NCBI GenBank assembly: GCA_002170735.1
Contig: NHIV01000031.1
Span: 1 to 8,997, forward strand
DNA length: 8,997 bases
Reading direction: 5' to 3'
From: a bacterium TMED198
GTDB lineage: Bacteria > Fidelibacterota > Marinisomatia > SCGC-AAA003-L08 > D37C17
This document shows, in pieces, positions 6,795 through 8,997 of the stretch. The notes beneath the pieces were generated by a model. It did no database searches. It saw only the letters and a list, made by a program, of their open reading frames with translations, and was not told where the DNA came from. Each line of letters starts with the position of its first letter. Position 1 is the stretch's first letter. A program made the translations under genes and the position numbers.

Positions 6795-8164
6795 AGTTTG
6801 GTAAAACAAAAGAATTGCATTTTATTGGAATTGGTGGGATTGGTATGAGTGGCATGGCTGAGCTATTATTAAATCAAAATTATAAGGTTTCTGGATCAGA
6901 TATAAATTTTTCTGAAAGAGTTAAAAGGCTCAAAAAATTAGGGGCAGAAATATACTTAGATCACAGCCTTGGAAATATAAAGACGCCAGATGTAGTAATA
7001 TATTCTTCAGCTGTAAGCATTCACAATCCAGAAATTATAGCAGCTAAAAATAAAAAAATTCCTGTTATTAGAAGAGCTGAAATGCTAGGAGAATTATTAA
7101 AAATTAAATCTACAAGTGTAGCTGTAGCAGGATCTCATGGGAAAACCACTACCTCTTCAATGCTTGGTTCAATACTATTTCATGCAAATTTAAACCCTAC
7201 TTTGATAATAGGTGGAATTGTGAATGAATTTGGAAGTAATTCAATAACAGGAAAAGGGGACTGCATTGTTGTCGAAGCTGATGAGTTCGATAAAAGTTTT
7301 TTAATGCTTCAGCCAACATATTCAATAATAAATAACTTAGATGAAGAACATATGGAGTGTTACGAAAACTTTGACGATTTGAGGAGTGCATTTATTGATT
7401 TTGCAAATTCAGTGCCATTTTACGGATCAATATCAATATGTACAGATTCTGTAAATGTAAGATCATTAATTAAGGATTTAAGTAAACCATTCACTACTTA
7501 TGCAATATCTCAAGATGCAGATTTTGTTGCGCAAGATATAAAATTTTCAAATAATGATACTGAATTTAATTTAGCATTTGATAATAAAAAAATTAAACTG
7601 AATTTAAAAGTTCCAGGTTTGCACAACGTTTACAATGCTCTAGGAGCAATCAGTGTTGCATGCCATTTGGGTGTTAATATTGATGATATCAAAAAAGGTT
7701 TGGAGCGATACACCGGAGTAAAGAGACGATTTGACATTAAATTTAATAATAAAGTTATTATTGTGGATGATTATGCACATCATCCTGAGGAAATAAGTGC
7801 GACTATTGACGCTGCAAGATGTGGATGGAATAGAAGAGTTGTTGTTATTTTTCAGCCACATTTATTTACAAGAACAAGAAATTTCCATTTAGATTTTGCT
7901 AGAGCGCTTTCAAAATCAGATATTGTATTTATTACTGATATATTTCCAGCAAGAGAAGAGCCTATAGAAGGGGTTACTTCACAGTTGATTATTGATGATT
8001 TGAAAGAGATTGGCTTTAATGATATTTATTATATAAAAGATCAAAATAAGATAGTAGATGAATTAATTGCGATAATAAAAGATGATGATATGCTGATAAC
8101 AATGGGTGCGGGGGATATCTGGAAACAAAATATTTTATTATGTGAGCATTTTAAAAATGAATAA
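6791..8164 (+). CDS. murC: MurC, UDP-MurNAc:L-alanine ligase
   Basis: This cytoplasmic ligase attaches the first stem residue, L-Ala, to UDP-MurNAc. It has 457 residues, normal length. Motifs are FIGIGGIGMSGMAE (11-24), AGSHGKTTT P-loop (113-121), EADEFDKSFL (162-171), NNLDEEHMECY (181-191), PGLHNVYNALGA (275-286), GVKRRFD (309-315), DDYAHHPEEI (326-335), FQPHLFTRT (354-362), DIFPAREEPIEGV (383-395) and MGAGDIW (438-444). The GSHGKT form of the P-loop and the RRFD and DYAHHP motifs are diagnostic of MurC among the Mur ligases. The PAREEPI element is the form I associate with FCB-group bacteria. It starts at an ATGA overlap with murG and its end overlaps murB by 8 nt. The protein is a stand-alone MurC with no fused Ddl or MurB. 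Confidence 0.97.
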   Translation: MKFGKTKELHFIGIGGIGMSGMAELLLNQNYKVSGSDINFSERVKRLKKLGAEIYLDHSLGNIKTPDVVIYSSAVSIHNPEIIAAKNKKIPVIRRAEMLGELLKIKSTSVAVAGSHGKTTTSSMLGSILFHANLNPTLIIGGIVNEFGSNSITGKGDCIVVEADEFDKSFLMLQPTYSIINNLDEEHMECYENFDDLRSAFIDFANSVPFYGSISICTDSVNVRSLIKDLSKPFTTYAISQDADFVAQDIKFSNNDTEFNLAFDNKKIKLNLKVPGLHNVYNALGAISVACHLGVNIDDIKKGLERYTGVKRRFDIKFNNKVIIVDDYAHHPEEISATIDAARCGWNRRVVVIFQPHLFTRTRNFHLDFARALSKSDIVFITDIFPAREEPIEGVTSQLIIDDLKEIGFNDIYYIKDQNKIVDELIAIIKDDDMLITMGAGDIWKQNILLCEHFKNE

Positions 8165-8997
8165 TAAGAATCTAATGTTAAATCTAAAAACAATATGCAA
8201 TAATACTTTTATTGATCATGATATGAAAAAAAATACAAGCTTTGGAATAGGTGGAAATGTAAAATGTTTAGTCTATCCAGAAACAAAGGAAGAATTAAAA
8301 GATGTTTTGAATTATATAAACAGATTTAATCTAAAATTTTATTTTATTGGTTCTGGATCGAATTTATTGATTGATGATAATGGTTATAATGGTGTCGTTA
8401 TATCCTTAAAAAAGACTTTTAAAAAACTAAAAATATTAAATAATAAAATATATGCTGAATCTGGTGTAATGCTAGGGCATTTAGTAAAACAGGCTGTTAA
8501 AGCAGGATTTGGGGGGTTTGAGAGTTTAATTGGGGTTCCTGGGACTCTAGGTGGAGCGTTAATTATGAATGCAGGTGCATATGGATCAGAAATATGTAAT
8601 TATATAGATCATGTAATTTCAATCGATTTGAAAGGCGAAGAACGAACATATAATAGACAAGATATAAATTTTAGTTATAGAAAAAGTAGTTTCAAAAAAG
8701 ATGAAATTATAGTAAGTGCCTTATTTAATTGTAAAAAAGATGATATCGATAAAATTAAGATAAATACTAGGAATGCCTCAAATAAGAGAAAAGAATCACA
8801 GCCTTTAAGATATAGGTCTGCTGGAAGTATTTTTAAAAACCCTTCTGAAAATATTAGTGCGGGATACTTGATTGACAAGGCAGGGCTTAAGGGCGTTAGA
8901 ATTGGGGGAGCTGTAATTTCTGAAAAACACGCAAATTTCATTTTAAATGTTGATAGTGCAAAATCTAAAGATGTAATAGCCTTAATAAAGTTAATAA
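8157..8997 (+). CDS. murB: MurB, UDP-N-acetylenolpyruvoylglucosamine reductase (runs off the window end)
   Basis: This FAD-containing cytoplasmic enzyme reduces UDP-GlcNAc-enolpyruvate with NADPH to UDP-MurNAc, the substrate of MurC encoded just upstream. The frame stays open for 280 codons to the window end with no stop. Motifs are NTSFGIGG (26-33), GSGSNLLI (65-72), GVPGTLGGALIMNAGAYG (126-143), FSYRKS (172-177), SAGSIFKNP (221-229) with the expected proton-donor Ser at 224, and GLKGVRIGGAVISEKHANF (243-261). Going straight from FSYRKS to the QP..SAGS block, without the extra tyrosine loop, indicates a type II MurB of about 300 residues. Perhaps 15-25 residues are missing, including the C-terminal catalytic Glu. 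I chose the ATG at 8157 because it overlaps the murC stop in the same ATGAATAATAA string as ftsW/murG. The in-frame ATG at 8175 is an alternative that removes six non-conserved residues. Confidence 0.95.
   Translation, partial: MNNKNLMLNLKTICNNTFIDHDMKKNTSFGIGGNVKCLVYPETKEELKDVLNYINRFNLKFYFIGSGSNLLIDDNGYNGVVISLKKTFKKLKILNNKIYAESGVMLGHLVKQAVKAGFGGFESLIGVPGTLGGALIMNAGAYGSEICNYIDHVISIDLKGEERTYNRQDINFSYRKSSFKKDEIIVSALFNCKKDDIDKIKINTRNASNKRKESQPLRYRSAGSIFKNPSENISAGYLIDKAGLKGVRIGGAVISEKHANFILNVDSAKSKDVIALIKLI

Noticed and set aside
8511..8516. G6 run in murB (and a similar one near 3494 in murD) as possible frameshift sites
   Set aside because: Both encode conserved Gly pairs (FGGFESL in MurB, GGNIG in MurD), and the frame continues correctly on both sides, so no frameshift is present.
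8675..8941. Antisense 88-codon open frame within murB
   Set aside because: It lies opposite strongly conserved MurB motifs (SAGSIFKNP, HANF), has no Shine-Dalgarno or recognisable protein, and is a shadow of AT-rich coding sequence.
1..8997. Assignment to SAR11 or other Alphaproteobacteria, suggested by low G+C and murC-murB adjacency
   Set aside because: The expected ddl after murB cannot be seen, and MurC (PAREEPI), MurD (LLSPGCASYDQF) and MraY N-terminal motifs fit FCB-type proteins better. A tree would be needed to settle it.

Overview
The window is one uninterrupted, single-strand stretch of a division and cell wall (dcw) operon, about 30% G+C by eye. Gene order on the + strand is murE (3' part), murF, mraY, murD, a 49-codon ORF, ftsW, murG, murC and murB (5' part). 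No stretch over 150 bases lacks a recognised gene, and I see no RNA gene, mobile element, CRISPR array, internal terminator or clear promoter. Every junction is overlapping or abutting: 17 nt (murE/murF), 1 nt (murF/mraY), 4 nt (mraY/murD), 4 nt (murD/small ORF), 0 nt (small ORF/ftsW), 8 nt (ftsW/murG), 4 nt (murG/murC) and 8 nt (murC/murB).

Together the genes encode the peptidoglycan precursor pathway. MurB reduces UDP-GlcNAc-enolpyruvate to UDP-MurNAc. MurC, MurD, MurE and MurF add L-Ala, D-Glu, the diamino acid and D-Ala-D-Ala. MraY moves the product onto undecaprenyl phosphate (lipid I), MurG adds GlcNAc (lipid II), and FtsW is the SEDS polymerase of the division septum. MurE carries the DNPR signature, so the stem peptide most likely contains meso-diaminopimelate. 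MurA and Ddl are not in the window, and no ddl lies between murC and murB.

The organism looks like a Gram-negative-type bacterium with a compact, AT-rich genome. The MurC motif DIFPAREEPIEGV, the MurD ending LLSPGCASYDQF and the MraY N-terminal region resemble what I recall of the FCB group. With the very low G+C and tight packing, a marine Marinimicrobia (SAR406)-like lineage is my best guess, but this is inference from memory and not a database result.

The one element that is not standard is the 49-codon ORF at 4454-4603. It begins at an ATGA overlap with murD, has the only strong Shine-Dalgarno sequence in the window, and ends in a TAA directly followed by the ftsW ATG in the same frame. 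It is either an undescribed small protein of the operon or a detached N-terminal extension of FtsW.
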